Part shown: piece after piece, positions 42,301 to 58,530 of the stretch
Layout of the letters: each line of letters starts with the position of its first letter
Position numbering within the stretch: the stretch's first letter is position 1
NCBI RefSeq assembly: GCF_042453785.1
Contig: NC_091674.1
Location: 4,890,001-4,954,000 of the forward strand
Origin: Malus domestica
Taxonomy: Eukaryota; Streptophyta; Magnoliopsida; Rosales; Rosaceae
Length of the DNA stretch: 64,000 nucleotides
Direction: 5' to 3'
Program-made: the position numbers and the translations under genes
The notes under the pieces: generated by a model
Told to the model about the DNA's origin: nothing
Database searches by the model: none
What the model saw: only the letters and a program-made list of their open reading frames with translations

Positions 42301-43740
42301 CCACCTTTTGCACTGCGCCGTTCCCTCGTCTCTTGCGATTCAGCACGCCCTTCTGCGACGCTGTTTCTTCTTCTTCTCCAAGCTCTCGCAGTATCTTCTG
42401 AAACTCCAACCAGTAGGTCAGTGTTCATATCTTATCTCTCTCACTGCATCTGCTATCGCGTTTTATGTTTTGTTCTTTGTTCTTCGTTTATGTTATTCTT
42501 ATAATTAGAATTTGGTTTGAATTATTAGTTCACAATTTTTTGTTTAAGCTGATTAAGTTACTGATTTATATCTTTTTTTCGTTCTTTTCATATATTCTGC
42601 TAATTTTATTTATCTAATTTTTGTTTATTTGTAGAAAAATATGGTTGGATTTGGTTCCTTTAATCGATTTATATATATTTTTATCATCGCAATATTTGAG
42701 GCAATGTTAAATAGTGATATTTTTTTCTGTAATCTGATTTACTGGTTTTAATATTACCGGGGGAAGTTCGATCATCAGAAAGTTTACTTTGCAGCTCTGT
42801 TCTTAATGGGATCTACCAAATACCACTAGTTTTGGGTGCCCATTTAATTTTTATTGCTCCTTTTTCTGGTGGTTCTTGAATTTTAACTTGTGTTTTTTAC
42901 GCTAATTGTAACGCTTTGTATAAATGTTAATAACTTAATATATATTCCTTTCGATGTTCCATCATCGGAATGTTACTTTGTAGCTGGTTCTTAGTGGCAG
43001 CTCTTACCAAATGCCATGAATTTGTTATCCCTACTGAGTTTTCTTGCTGTGTTTTGTAACGCTTTCTAATACTGGCGGGGTTTCGCTTTCCTTTTTACCT
43101 CTTTGGTAGTTGTACCAGTTGATTTGTTCTGTTTCTTGCTTTACAAACTAAGATAAATTGTTGATCTCCCTAATCAAGAGGCATAATTTTGCATTGTTGC
43201 TTTCCTTTAGCTGCTGTCTTTTTGCATGTGTTTTGTATTCAAATAGTTCTCGTACAATTCAGCTATCTCGGGTTACTAGATTGTAGGGTTTGAAGTAAAT
43301 TGACGATTTGTGTTTTCTGAAATTTTCTTTTCTATTTTGTCTTCTGTGAAGAATGGAAAACACGATCAAGCATGCTATTGTGATCAAGGTTATGGGACGG
43401 ACTGGATCTCGTGGGCAGGTGACTCAAGTGAGAGTCAAGTTTCTGGATGACCAGAACCGTTTCATCATGAGGAATGTCAAGGGACCGGTCAGGGAGGGGG
43501 ATATCCTTACCTTGCTCGAGTCCGAGCGGGAGGCAAGAAGGTTGCGGTAATCATCAGAGATGGTTTTGTTTGTCGATGCTCCTATGTCTGAGTTTAGGTT
43601 CGTTGCAAGCAACAGTTATTTTGTGTCGGTGAATGGCTGTTGTGTTGCCCTGGGAATTACTAGCATTACAGACATTATTTTTGTGATGAGATTTTGTTAT
43701 GGAATGTTTCTAAACTAAATTGTCTGAAAAAATCCTAGGT
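42301..43740 (+). CDS. RPS28: 40S ribosomal protein S28 (eS28), copy B
   Basis: The coding exon 43353-43550 encodes the same 65 residues as copy A; differences are silent (for example GGACCGGTC for GGACCAGTC). The first exon ends at 42416 (CCAGTAG before GTCAGT), the intron is 42417-43351, and ATG follows the acceptor AG by one base as in copy A. The intron lacks about 70 bp present in copy A around 5140-5215. Its position 1.3 kb upstream of RPS5-1, which has a similar first exon, shows the likely source of the leader. The identical protein with diverged introns argues that both copies are under selection. The 3' end is estimated. Confidence 0.93.
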
Positions 43741-44440
43741 TTTGTTTGAGCAAGTGACTGTTCCTTCTTGCTATGTCAAATGTTTGCTTTCCTTCTTACC
43801 ATTTACCAGGAGTGTTGCTTAATTGCTAGTCATTCTGTTGTCTTAAAATCAATACAAGATGTTGACGTGGTTTAATCGTAACTGTTTAAATAGGAAGGGA
43901 TGAGAGATTAGGAGGGAAGATAATTTAACGATTTTTAAGAATTTGCAATTTCTTCGTCCATACTTGAAGCCTAAATTTTGTAATAGAAAGCAATTCAAGC
44001 AACAAGGGAGTCAAAATATTGATTAAATTCATGTTTGTCATTAACATTCTTAAAAGTATGGCAATAATCAGTTACCCCTTAAAATTCAGGAGTATTTTTC
44101 ACTGTTCTTACGCCCTATTTGTATTAATATTCATTTATAGGCGAGAAGTTTTAGATTTGAATCTGTATGGATGAAAGTTTTGATTTTCTCCACGTGGCTT
44201 AGTGCAAATCCTTCAACTTTTTTGGATATAATATAGTGGTTTATAGGAAACATAAAGATTAAAGGCAATGGTTTTACAATCGAACAAAAAAAAGGCCTTC
44301 TTGAAGTGGAGAGAATAAATTGGTATTGAATTTGTCATTCAATACTACGATCTGATCGTATTTCTCTTCATTTGTAAGTAAGAGGTATTAAGTTCAAATC
44401 TTGTGGATGTTGAATTCGATATCTAATTAGATTGCTTATT

Positions 44441-44690
44441 GTATAATTTAGTCAAACTTTCTCTTCTCTTAGTATAATATATCGTTGTACCATAAAATAA
44501 ATTAAGCATCATCATTCACGAAATTTGAATTTACAAGCTCTCGCATACGTAAAAGATAAATATTATCAAAGCAAGGGACAAACTCAAGGTTCTGACAGTT
44601 TGAAACTTTTTAATAATTAAAAAAAAAAAAAAAACTTCAGCAAAACAGAATTTGGAAATAAATTAATAGAAAATCAGCCGATGATGTGAA
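44441..44690. other. Short AT-rich gap between RPS28-B and RPS5-1
   Basis: Contains an A-run at 44619-44634. No gene. Confidence 0.5.
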
Positions 44691-44694
44691 AAAA

Positions 44695-44755
44695 ACAAAT
44701 AATACAATAACAAAGGGTAAAATAGTAAACCCAACCCAAACCCTAGTACATAAAC
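44695..44755 (+). promoter_or_regulatory. RPS5-1 proximal promoter with telo-box
   Basis: AAACCCTAG at 44738-44746 in the context AATAGTAAACCCAACCC. The whole stretch from AATACAATAACAAAGGG aligns with the RPS28 promoters. Confidence 0.6.
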
Positions 44756-46490
<1,735 letters not shown>

Positions 46491-46499
46491 TTGAGTGGT

Positions 46500-46870
46500 A
46501 GAGTTTCAAAACCAAATAACCCAATGAATTAGTCGTATGAAAACTTGGGTAACCAAGTTGCAAAACCAACCCAGAAATTTGACAAAACAATAACATAATT
46601 ACACAGAGACCCTCTAGGCAACTAGAACCAACAGGCAAGGAGCGATCCCCATATCGCAGGAGCAACAGAAGAACGGCGCAAAAAGCTAACGCATCCGCCA
46701 CTAAGTTAGCTTTCGATAAGTCATGACAAAACGATATGCATTATAATTTACTCGCCGACTTCTGCACACTATGGATAATAGTGAGAAGCTGCCGAGTGAC
46801 AAAGGATCCACCACCGAATATAGCATCGATGAGGATCTTAGAGTCTCCTTCCACCTGCCTCCGCTCGGAC
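46500..46870 (-). mobile_element. RNase H-like remnant of an L1-type LINE
   Basis: The minus strand reads EGDSKILIDAIFGGGSF, then QLLTIIHSVQKSASKL and HDLSKANLVADALAFCAVLL. This is the layout of the RNase H domain at the end of plant L1 ORF2 (E-x-DS-x-x-[LV]..., ending VADALA). One stop interrupts it and nothing upstream of the domain is present. Confidence 0.65.
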
Positions 46871-47690
46871 TCTTTATCACTCACCAGTCTCCTTCCACCT
46901 TCCTCCGCTCGGACTCTCTTTCACTCACCAAATCCTTTCGACTTAAAGAATTAAAGATTAATGCTAGTTTAACCATTTTTTTTTATCATATTTGTAAACT
47001 ATGTTACGCATCATCAATAAAAAATTAGCATATGCCGGGAAGGAGAGAGGGAGAGAGGTTTTTTTTTTTTTTTTTTTTTTTTTTAGTATTGAATATATGT
47101 TGGGATCACATGTGGATGAGGCTTTTAAAAAAATAGCAAAATTTGATTTGTGCGAAATTATATTACTGCCTATGATTTTATTTTGTGATTGTCTTTTCAC
47201 TTTCTTTTGGTTGACAAAGAGGGTTTTGTTGAGAGTAATGTTATTTTTACTTCTCACTCATCCCTCACAATTTTTTATCATCGAGTCGGAATTGAAGAAG
47301 ATTGATGGCAAAAAATTAACAAGAGTTTGAGGAAGGTAAAAATTAGTGTGTGAATATCACTATCTTTTTGTTAATAGGCAATTTAGATAAGCACGTTAAT
47401 TAACACTCAAGTAATAATTTAATTATCAACAATTACGTCATATAATTTATAAAATATGATTCAAATATATGATAGCATAACTCAAAATAAAAAATTGGAA
47501 ATTCATAAAATATTTGAGTAAATTTATTTAAACATTGGGTTTCAAACTTTCAATATAGGCACTTTAAAAAATATAAATAAATAAATAAATTAGGCCAAAT
47601 TTTACTTTTGTTTCATGCGGTTCTGTTGTATAAATTTTAGTCCCCGTAGTTTTGCAAAACCATTTAATTCAAGGAGCATGTATCACTCAC
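46871..47690. other. AT-rich spacer between the RPS5 copies
   Basis: Holds a duplicated CTCCTTCCACCT...CGCTCGGACTCT (46848-46925), a T-run of about 26 at 47060-47085, a dispersed-element fragment near 47290 (partner at about 25955) and an (AAAT)n run at about 47571-47590. No gene. Confidence 0.6.
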
Positions 47691-47739
47691 ATACATGAGC
47701 ATTTTAGTAATTTCAGAACAAATGACCGTAAATTAGACC

Positions 47740-47815
47740 CGAATCGAAACCCCAACTCGAGTCCGGAAACCGAAACCCGAATCCCGAAACCCAAAACCCT
47801 AGCCGATTAAAATAC
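47740..47815 (+). promoter_or_regulatory. RPS5-2 proximal promoter with telo-box
   Basis: AAACCCTAG at 47794-47802, preceded by a run of CGAAACCC/CGAATCCC repeats. The upstream sequence is less like the other three promoters than they are to each other. Confidence 0.55.
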
Positions 47816-50400
<2,585 letters not shown>

Positions 50401-51434
50401 ATTTAAGGTACACATGCATTTTGAAATTTTGATAATAATTTTGCACTTGTAATGGTAAACCTCTCAAGGACATCATTTCTTTGAGACTCACCTGATGCTT
50501 TTCGAAGGGCTGCCATGGTGGAAGTACACTTACCACCTTCCCATCTTCCTTTCGGAGGATGGCCGCGTTGGCGGTGTCGGAGGTAGAAGGTGATTTTTTT
50601 CCAGTTTTCTTAGGTCTTGTGATTAACACAACTTGATTTTGTACGTAACGTGTTAAAAATTGAAAATGAATAACCGATGCCCCTCATTGATTGTAAATTT
50701 CATCGTAAACCTGGCTTCCGAGCAAGCTCAAGAGGACAAGATTTCATAGAAAATGCCTGAAGTATTCGTCCTGGGTTTCAAAAGTACAAGAAAACACAGG
50801 TAAAGCGAAAGGAAAATAAACTCCACGGGAAAGAATCACAAGAAGAAATTGCATTTGTCGACATGCACCCTAAACGAATATTACCTTCAATGGGAAAGTC
50901 TCTAGCACAAACCCTAAATTTGAGGAATCTGTAATTGAAACCATTGATTTTCAACGGTAAAAAAACATAAGAGCTTGCCTAGCATGAATATGGACCTTTG
51001 ATTTTCCAACCGTTAATGAAAACAACATGTGTGCTGCGAGATGCAACTGTTGATCAAAAAGTAATAATTGCACAAAGCAATTACGTGGGTGGACCAAGTT
51101 TCTCACTCAAAACAACATATGTGTTTGCGAGACGCATCTGTTGATTGAAAAGTAATTATTGCACAAAGCAATCACGTGGGTGGACCAAGTTTCCCACTGG
51201 GCGCCATCACTTCCGTCTTTATATTGTCCTTATATGCAGGAACCTGTCTTATGTATATGGTGAGTCACTATACTTTAAGAACTCAATTTTTAGTGGATTG
51301 GAGAGCCTTGTTCCTCATTTATCGGGTCTATACGGTGATGAGGACAACTTTGAGGACAACTTTGAGGACTCTCATTGGAGATGCTCTGAATAAGGCATAT
51401 ATATATAATTAAAATCCTCTAGTTCATACAAGAA
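50401..51434. other. Intergenic between RPS5-2 and the tRNA genes
   Basis: A minus-strand open frame (50387-50629, 80 codons, ILRKEDGKVVSVLPPWQPFE) is GC-richer than its surroundings but unrecognised. A tandem duplication of about 95 bp (GCACAAAGCAATTACGTGGG and GGTGGACCAAGTTTC units) lies at 51025-51200. No confirmed gene. Confidence 0.45.
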
Positions 51435-51495
51435 TCCGCTGTAGCAATGGAAAATCAATATTGATGATATTCCGGGTTCGAATCCCGGCAGCGGA
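51435..51495 (+). pseudogene. Degenerate tRNA-like sequence (61 nt)
   Basis: The acceptor arms TCCGCTG and CAGCGGA pair perfectly, and the T-arm CCGGGTTCGAATCCCGG is intact, but the D- and anticodon-arm region is only 30 nt and forms no standard anticodon stem. The ends resemble plant tRNA-Glu (TCCGTTGTAG..CAACGGA). Most likely a tRNA pseudogene or tRNA-derived insertion. Confidence 0.65.
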
Positions 51496-51605
51496 AAATA
51501 ATTTTTTATATTTTCACACAATTCAAAGCTCTGTTGAGCTTTGCGAAGAACGCTCAGGATCTTGCTTAATTAAAATTTTAAATTTTTGGAAGTGAATATT
51601 AGGTT

Positions 51606-51678
51606 GGGGATGTAGCTCACATGGTAGAGCGCTCGCTTTGCATGCGAGAGGTACGGGGTTCGATACCCCGCATCTCCA
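51606..51678 (+). tRNA. tRNA-Ala (TGC)
   Basis: A standard cloverleaf can be drawn: acceptor GGGGATG/CATCTCC, D-arm GCTC..GAGC, anticodon stem CTCGC/GCGAG around the loop TTTGCAT (anticodon TGC at 51639-51641), T-arm CGGGG-TTCGATA-CCCCG, and discriminator A at 51678. A-box and B-box promoter elements (TAGCTCACATGG, GGTTCGATACC) are present, and T-runs follow within about 15 bp. No intron. Confidence 0.97.
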
Positions 51679-51789
51679 TTATTCATTTTTTACATATTGT
51701 TTGTTCCTTAAACGACATGTCGTTCATCCTCTGTTTTTCGTGTGTCTCAGTTTCCCAGTCCTATCGTCTCTCTCTCTCACCCTCCAGAC

Positions 51790-54700
51790 ATGGATCTCTC
51801 ATTCGCTCCCTCCTCTTCTCCGCGGTTCCCAGCTATAAGCCCTCACTGCAGCACCTCCTCCTATATTCCTCCAATTTCTGCTAATCCCACCACTGCAAAA
51901 TCAGCTGCTTTTCTCTCAAGCTGCAGGACAAACTTGTACTCAATTGGGCTGTCCAGAAGCTGCTCCAAATCTTTGCTCAGCTGCCGGAAGAAGCGAAATT
52001 CCATCTGGGTATGCCGTATTTCTTCACCCCTAAGTTTTAACTGCTCCAATGGGGTTGTTTCTGACTTTCTGTTAGCAATGGCTGTTAAACAATGCCAATG
52101 TCAAATTTTGACGAGAAAGATTTCATCTTTTCTTTCTTTTTTTAGTTGGATTCGTTTAGTTTTGTTCCAATTTGTGAGAGAGATAGAGAGATTTGAAATT
52201 TTAATCCATGTTTCAGTGAGTGTTAGTAGAACTGGAAGTTTTGACTTGTTTGTTATTCTCGAGTAATGTTGAACTCAGATGTTAGCTAGTGTACTCTGCC
52301 CGTCGTACCCAAGTTTGTATTCCCCTCCCGTAAATTTGTTTTGAATCGCATTGTCAAAACGAGAAACAAGTGTTAATATTGAACATGTCAAAGCAGCAAA
52401 AACTGGTTAGAAGTTTGGGATAGTTATGAACCCATTTTCTTATTCTAGAAGATGCAAATACAGAAAAGGGAATTTTGGTGATTCTTTGTATGTTATACTC
52501 CTAGTCCCTGGTTAGTGAGATTATTTTCATTGGGAATGTTTTTAGTAATTCGTTTAGTTCCACGTGCACGGTTGCTTCCAAATTTTGTACATATAGTCTA
52601 TCATTTTATGAGGCTCGAGCGTTTTCTTATGGCATTAAAGTGAAAGTGAATGCTGGCCAGGCCTGCAGTCAAGTTGGAGCTGCTGAATCTAATCCAGTAT
52701 TGACCAAAGTCTCAGATTTTAAAGATGCTTGTTGGCGATTCCTCAGGCCCCATACCATACGTGGGACAGTTCTCGGGTCTACGTAAGTAAATTACCATGG
52801 AGAACACTGGCTAGTAAACTAGTTTAAATTCCAACTCAGTGCTGCTGCAGTTGACCGAGTTTTTTTGTTTTTTTTTGTTTTGTCCGCAGTGCTTTGGTGA
52901 CAAGAGCTTTGATTGAGAACTCCAATTTGATAAAGTGGTCTCTGCTGTTTAAGGCATTCTCTGGTCTTTTTGCGCTACTATGTGGGAATGGTTATATAGT
53001 TGGCATCAATCAGATTTACGATATCAAAATTGACAAGTACGCCGCACACATTTATACACATCTTCCTGTTAATTTACAGTCATAGAGATAGATAAATATT
53101 ATACACGCCGCACACAGTTATGCAGCCTTAAATTCAAAATATTAGTTCTGAACAACCACAAAAGCGTTATGCTCATTATTATTGTTATTTTTTTTTGTTT
53201 AAGATCCTGCACAAGTTGGCCCTTATCAGAATGTTATAGATTCATAGTTGATGCATATCAATCATTGGACTTAGAGACTCTTGTTAAAAATGTGTTGTTT
53301 ACTCCTTGAAAAATATAGACCCAGGTGATCTTGACCTTTTGCTAAACTGTCATATGTTCTGTTGTTTTCCTGTTGTGTGACATATTGACCATCAAAGTTT
53401 TTTCATGTTAAACTTATTCTGCCCTTTTACCTTGTGTTTCAGGGTAAACAAACCTTATTTACCTATCGCTGCAGGGGATCTTTCAGTTAAATCAGCATGG
53501 CTCTTGGTGGTATTTTTTGCGGTGACTGGCTTGTTGATTGTTGGACTGAACTTTGGGGCATTCATTACTTCTCTCTACTGTCTTGGTCTTTTCCTTGGCA
53601 CCATATATTCTGTTCCTCCGCTTAGAATGAAGAGATTTCCTGTTGCAGCTTTTCTTATAATTGCCACGGTATTGCTAATTTTCTCCCCTTCTCTATTTCT
53701 AACAATAGAATGATGTATTCTTTTTTTATGTTTTTGGATCCATTCTAAAGTTAGTAGCTACTTAGAATTCAATCGTTTGATATGGTATTTCGTGGAATTT
53801 GAAATTCATGGGCTATCTTCAAAATCTCCAAATAAAGAATAAAGCTAATATTAAGTTTTCATTTTTAATTTCTGGGTACTATTAAACAGATAACAGTAAA
53901 CAAATATATGCTGATCACAAGAAAAGGGCATCTGAAAGCAATAGAGGAACTAAGTAGGAATTTACAAGTTTACAACTCATACTCATGAAGACACATCGTA
54001 GAAATGGGGTGAATTTAAATTGACCGTTTTCAACTAAGTTGTGGAAAAGGAGGGGAGGGTAGTAGGCCCATGATGAGGACAGAAAAGGAAGTCATTTATT
54101 TTCGAAGCCACATGAAACAAAACCGTTAGGCTCAAAACAGTAGTTAGACATTATTATTTGGCTGAAGCATCTAATGCTTACAATAGTCTAACACTCTCTC
54201 TTACTGAATTAGTATAGCTTGATCTAATATGACTGTCTGAAAATTGGACAACTTACTAGAAAGGAGCCTGAAAAGTAAAGAGTTTTAAAAGGATTAGGAT
54301 GTTTGTGATTGCTATTATGGCGTTGTGGAAATAGCTACCATGATCTTTTGTATAAATGTGCGTAAAACATTATTTTTTCATATGTTTCGCCAGCAGTAGG
54401 ATGTCACAAGAGATTAACAAAATAACTATTGCAGGTAAGGGGTTTCCTTCTCAATTTTGGTGTATATTATGCCACTAGAGCTGCCCTTGCGCTTCAATTT
54501 GAGTGGAGGTGTGTTACTTGCCCTATTCTGTTTTGTCATGTAGATAGATAAAACCATAGCATCGTATATGGTGTAAAAACATGGGTGTTCCTGGTCTTCT
54601 CTATGGGTGTCCGTATCGTCAGATTTTAGATATTTGTCCTTTTCTTATATTTGGCTTGATTGGACAGCTGCTATTAGTTAGCTCTTTGAGTTTTCTTAGT

Positions 54701-56442
54701 TTTGATTTCTCTATTCGTATCGCTTTCTGCTTTTGATTTTTGTGGACTGCTTGTTCACTTTGCGTATTTTATTGTCTATTTTGCCATAACATATCGTAAC
54801 TTTCTTTAGAAAAAACATGGGTGTTCCTTTAGTCTTGTCAAAAATGACATTGGTAGCTTTCGGAAGACCATCCAAATGAATTCATAAACATAATTGTTGA
54901 ATACTCCTCCCTAAAACTTATAATGGAAAAGAAATAATTGTATTATCTAATCATATTTCACTATTATTTAAGTAATGACCAAGAGGGCTTTAATCAGAAA
55001 ATCTGGACTCATTAGTACAGGTATGATTCCAAAATTAGATTGGACTAATACAGGATTGTAAAGTAACGACCAAGCGAGCTTTCTCTAACAACTGAAGATA
55101 TTTACTTATAATCTTGCATTTTCTTGTGAATCGTGCTATATGCTTCTATTATTTTAGCTATGTACATACTAATGCTGAAATTCACATTCTATCTGCAGCT
55201 CGGCCGTTGCTTTTATCACCACTTTTGTAACATTGTTTGCTTTGGTTATTGCGATAACAAAAGACCTTCCGGATGTAGAGGGGGACCGCAAGTGAGTTGT
55301 AGGGCTAATTACTTCTTGGCTGCTGATATCTCATTTGATTCTTTCTCTGCATACTTTTTTTTACTCATATAATTTACTTTTCAATGGTTAAAAACAGTTT
55401 CAAATTTTTGCTATTAGTTTTAATGTTACTCCTTTTTTCTTTTGTTTTTTCTCTGTCGGATTAATTTTACACACAAACCACACATTAAATCTTGGATAGG
55501 TGCCATTTTGCGGAAAGGCATTAGCATACTTGATGTTAGTCACTGAATTCGTGAATTCACAATTAATACTTTTCTTGCTTAAAATTGTAGATTTGAATAC
55601 GCCACTATTTTCTGTTTGAAACCTTATATTATAGATGCCATCAAATATCCATTTGAATTAGTATGATTGCAGGTTTGAAATATCAACATTTGCAACAAAA
55701 CTCGGAGTTAGAAACATTGCGTTTCTTGGTTCTGGGCTTCTGCTACTAAATTATGTTGGTTCCATATTCGCAGCAAGTTTAATGCCGGAGGTGAGTATGC
55801 ATCCCTTTGAAGTTTACCCTTAGATGATTGCTCTGTCCTTGCGCTTGGACAGAAAGTTATTAGCTTTGACTAATTATGTTTGTGAAATTCCTGTATTTTT
55901 CCTTCGACCCAAAAATTTTCAAGTCCTGGAATTGCTTGTGCTGCAGGCATTCAGACGTAGCTTAATGATACCCATGCATGCAATCTTGGCACTGAGTTTA
56001 GTTTTCCAGGTTCGTATCTTAGGGTTCATCTCTGATTACCACTGTATCTTAGGCATTTATGGAAGCTTGTGCGCCTTTCGTAGATAAACAAACATTTAAT
56101 GAAATTATGGTTAATGTTAAACTCTTACATACCATATTCGTATGTTCTTTCAGACTTGGGTGCTCGAGCAAGCAAATTACACCAAGGTAAATACTAAACC
56201 GTGTGTTGCATGCGTAGCACATTTTACTGGTCTAATGATCAAGTGCTACAAATTGGAGTACGCCAATTCAGCATGACTATTTTGTAATGATGCCTTCATA
56301 TTCCAAGAACTTGACAGAGAGTGTTTAATTCGTCATCTGATTATATGTTCGAATGCATATTCTGCAGGAAGCAATTGCCAGCTACTACAGATTTATATGG
56401 AATCTCTTCTATGCCGAGTATCTCCTTTTCCCCTTCATCTAG
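51790..56442 (+). CDS. HST: Homogentisate solanesyltransferase, plastidial (HST/PDS2)
   Basis: Ten exons (51790-52008, 52661-52782, 52890-53036, 53443-53668, 54435-54508, 55199-55291, 55673-55790, 55947-56009, 56154-56186, 56368-56442) join in frame to 1170 nt, 389 aa; Arabidopsis HST is 386. HST couples solanesyl diphosphate to homogentisate in the chloroplast envelope, the first committed step of plastoquinone-9 synthesis. The Ser-rich first exon is a transit peptide. The UbiA-family Asp motifs are NQIYDIKID (residues 154-162) and KDLPDVEGD (284-292), between several membrane segments; the C-terminus [19 protein letters not shown] is typical. [12 protein letters not shown] and [13 protein letters not shown] set it apart from non-UbiA proteins, and overall similarity is to HST and not VTE2. 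An in-frame ATG lies 48 bp upstream, but 51790 gives the usual start. The 5' UTR lies just downstream of the tRNA-Ala. Confidence 0.95.
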
Positions 56443-56579
56443 CAACTCGGGTCAGTATTTTCTGAATTGTATTCCTGTCGAATTGTAAATATTGGCACAA
56501 GAAGCTAGTCTATGTTATATAAATCCGTATGCGATAAAATTTTCTTGTATCAAATTCTTATCTCATAGGTAAGGAAAAG

Positions 56580-57416
56580 TAACAGATAAATTGAGCTGTG
56601 AGAATTCTGTTATTAACGCTGTACTATTTGACATGCCAAATTTGGTAATGGGCATATAGCTATGCATTGCCGGACATACGTACATCAATGGTTCATATAA
56701 ATCACGTGCACGTGAACAACTGATGCTGGTGTAATTTTAAATACATTTGAGTACATTTTGAATGCTGTAAACTAGAGAATTGGTGCACCGAACCATTTTA
56801 TCGGATGTCCTTGAGGTTTGGCGTGATGTCTTCGAGGGGACGGACACCAAACCGAACTAAAAGAACTGAACTAAGAGACGCCGCAAGATTTAGGGCGTTC
56901 GTTGAGCGTTGTGGTTTATGGTCTTCCACATGAAAAAAACTGAACTAAAAGTTTGCTTTCTGGGCAATCAACAACATTATATGTAATCACTAAACTGGCT
57001 AACTCCTTGTGGAAAATGCGTGTATGCATTAATATCCTGGATGAATAGATAAATATATAAAAGTTGTATGATGTGCAACAAAGAATATATTGATCAAGCA
57101 GTTAAGAGTACTTAATTCTGAACTTATAGATATAGGAAAAACAACAGCAGTGCCACTATTTTGGACTAAAATTGAGTGCAGTAAAGTTACATTGTACTAT
57201 GGTCCGATTTTTTTTTTCTCCGCTTGTAAACATAAGATTTTAAGTTCGAATCATGTAAACTGCGAGTTCGATATCTAATTTATTATGGTTGGCCTTTTGT
57301 GTGGCTTAGTCCAAATTTGACACTCTTTAGCGTAAAATTTTACAAACAATCAAATGACGAGAAAAAATACCATTGAATAACATTTTACAAGTTTTCTCTT
57401 GAAATTTTCCAAGACT
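56580..57416. other. Intergenic downstream of HST, no gene
   Basis: AT-rich sequence. A stretch with TTTCTCCGCTTGTAAACATAAG...GAGTTCGATATCTAATT (57215-57280) resembles motifs near 44380 and 6560 and is probably a repeat fragment. Confidence 0.45.
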
Positions 57417-57655
57417 ATATAATTTGTGAGTGTGGCTTCAATGCTATATATTATTTAATGTTACGCGTATTTTAGCTGTTAAATTTGATTACACAACCGT
57501 TTAGATTTTCTATTTTTAATTTTACTTATTTATCTCTGTATCAATCAATGCTAAGTAATATTGAAGAAATTTTCTTGATTTGTTTATCAAATACTATACA
57601 TACGGGCTAGGGAATGTGTGAGTTGTTTGCGAAGAGTGTATATTGTCGGTGCTTT
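57417..57655 (+). repeat. Dispersed repeat, copy 2 (partner at 12334-12572)
   Basis: Same family as the repeat after the RTE LINE: ATATAATTTGTGAGTGTGGC through GAGTTGTTTGCGAAGAG. Here it continues without interruption into 57656-57880, where the other copy has the large inverted repeat. Confidence 0.75.
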
Positions 57656-57880
57656 ACAAATACAAAACGCGTTGGACAACTTGATCCAAACAAAAACTTG
57701 TCGGAGATTCTTCGGTGGTCATTCGATTCAGTCGGAATCTGGAAAGCACTTTCGCAGAAAGCTACAGAGCGCGCAGCGATAGCTGTTGGTCGTACAATCG
57801 AATCTAATCTTAATCTAAACAAATCCTACTCATCTAGTAGGCCGTACGGTGATGGTGCAAAATATGTAAATGCGACGTGA
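57614..57880 (+). other. Unassigned open frame, 88 codons
   Basis: Starts MCELFAKSVYCRCFTNTKRV and contains SFDSVGIWKALSQKATERAA. The 3' half is GC-richer and protein-like, but I recognise no family. The first 14 codons lie inside the dispersed repeat, so any real gene part probably begins later. The minus strand is also open here. Confidence 0.25.
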
Positions 57881-58089
57881 TTTCACACTCACTAAATTAA
57901 ATATTTAGAGATGATAACTTCTTAGTTGAATTTTCTAATCCGAGTATTTGTAAATCTGCTCACATGTGAAAAAAGTTGAGGTTTTATCATAAAATCAATT
58001 GACAATATGAAATATAGCACGACTTACTTTTAAGCCATTGCATGGTTTGTCCATCACCGATCTGGGATTTGTCCTCACATTTTTACATG

Positions 58090-58505
58090 TCCAAATCACC
58101 TTAATCGAACTTTTCTCATATTTTCTTCAATTGAGGTCACTCTTACTTTACCTCGAATATCATCGTTCTTAATCTTGTCATTTCTCGTATGCCTACACAT
58201 CTAACAAAGCATTTTCATTTCCGCACACTCATCTTTTGCACGTGTTGATGTTTGATCGCCCAACATTTTGTGTCATAATGCATTGGTGATCTTACTGCAA
58301 TCCTATAAAATTTTCATTTAAACTTTAGTGGCATACGTCGGCTGCACTACATATCCGATGCACTCTTCCATTTCATTCATCCAACTTTTATTCTATGGTT
58401 GAAATTTCCATTCAATCATCCGTTCTTTTGCTAGATAGATCCAAAATAATGAAAGTGCTCCCTTTTTAGTACCTCTTGATCTCCAATCATCACTCTTATC
58501 TCATG
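58090..58505 (-). mobile_element. RTE LINE fragment (C-terminal part)
   Basis: This is the reverse complement of the region 11690-12110 of the RTE element, with divergence: CCTCGAATATCATCGTTCTT, GCCTACACATCTAACAAAGC and TAGTGGCATACGTCGGCTG have clear partners there. It lacks both the RT core and the GTT-rich 3' end. Dead fragment. Confidence 0.8.
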
Positions 58506-58530
58506 TAGACCTTCATTCCCACTGGACTTG

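Noticed and set aside
51790-56442. Assignment as homogentisate phytyltransferase (VTE2)
   Set aside because: The [27 protein letters not shown] and [17 protein letters not shown] blocks match HST as I recall it, and the position next to RPS5 also fits HST.
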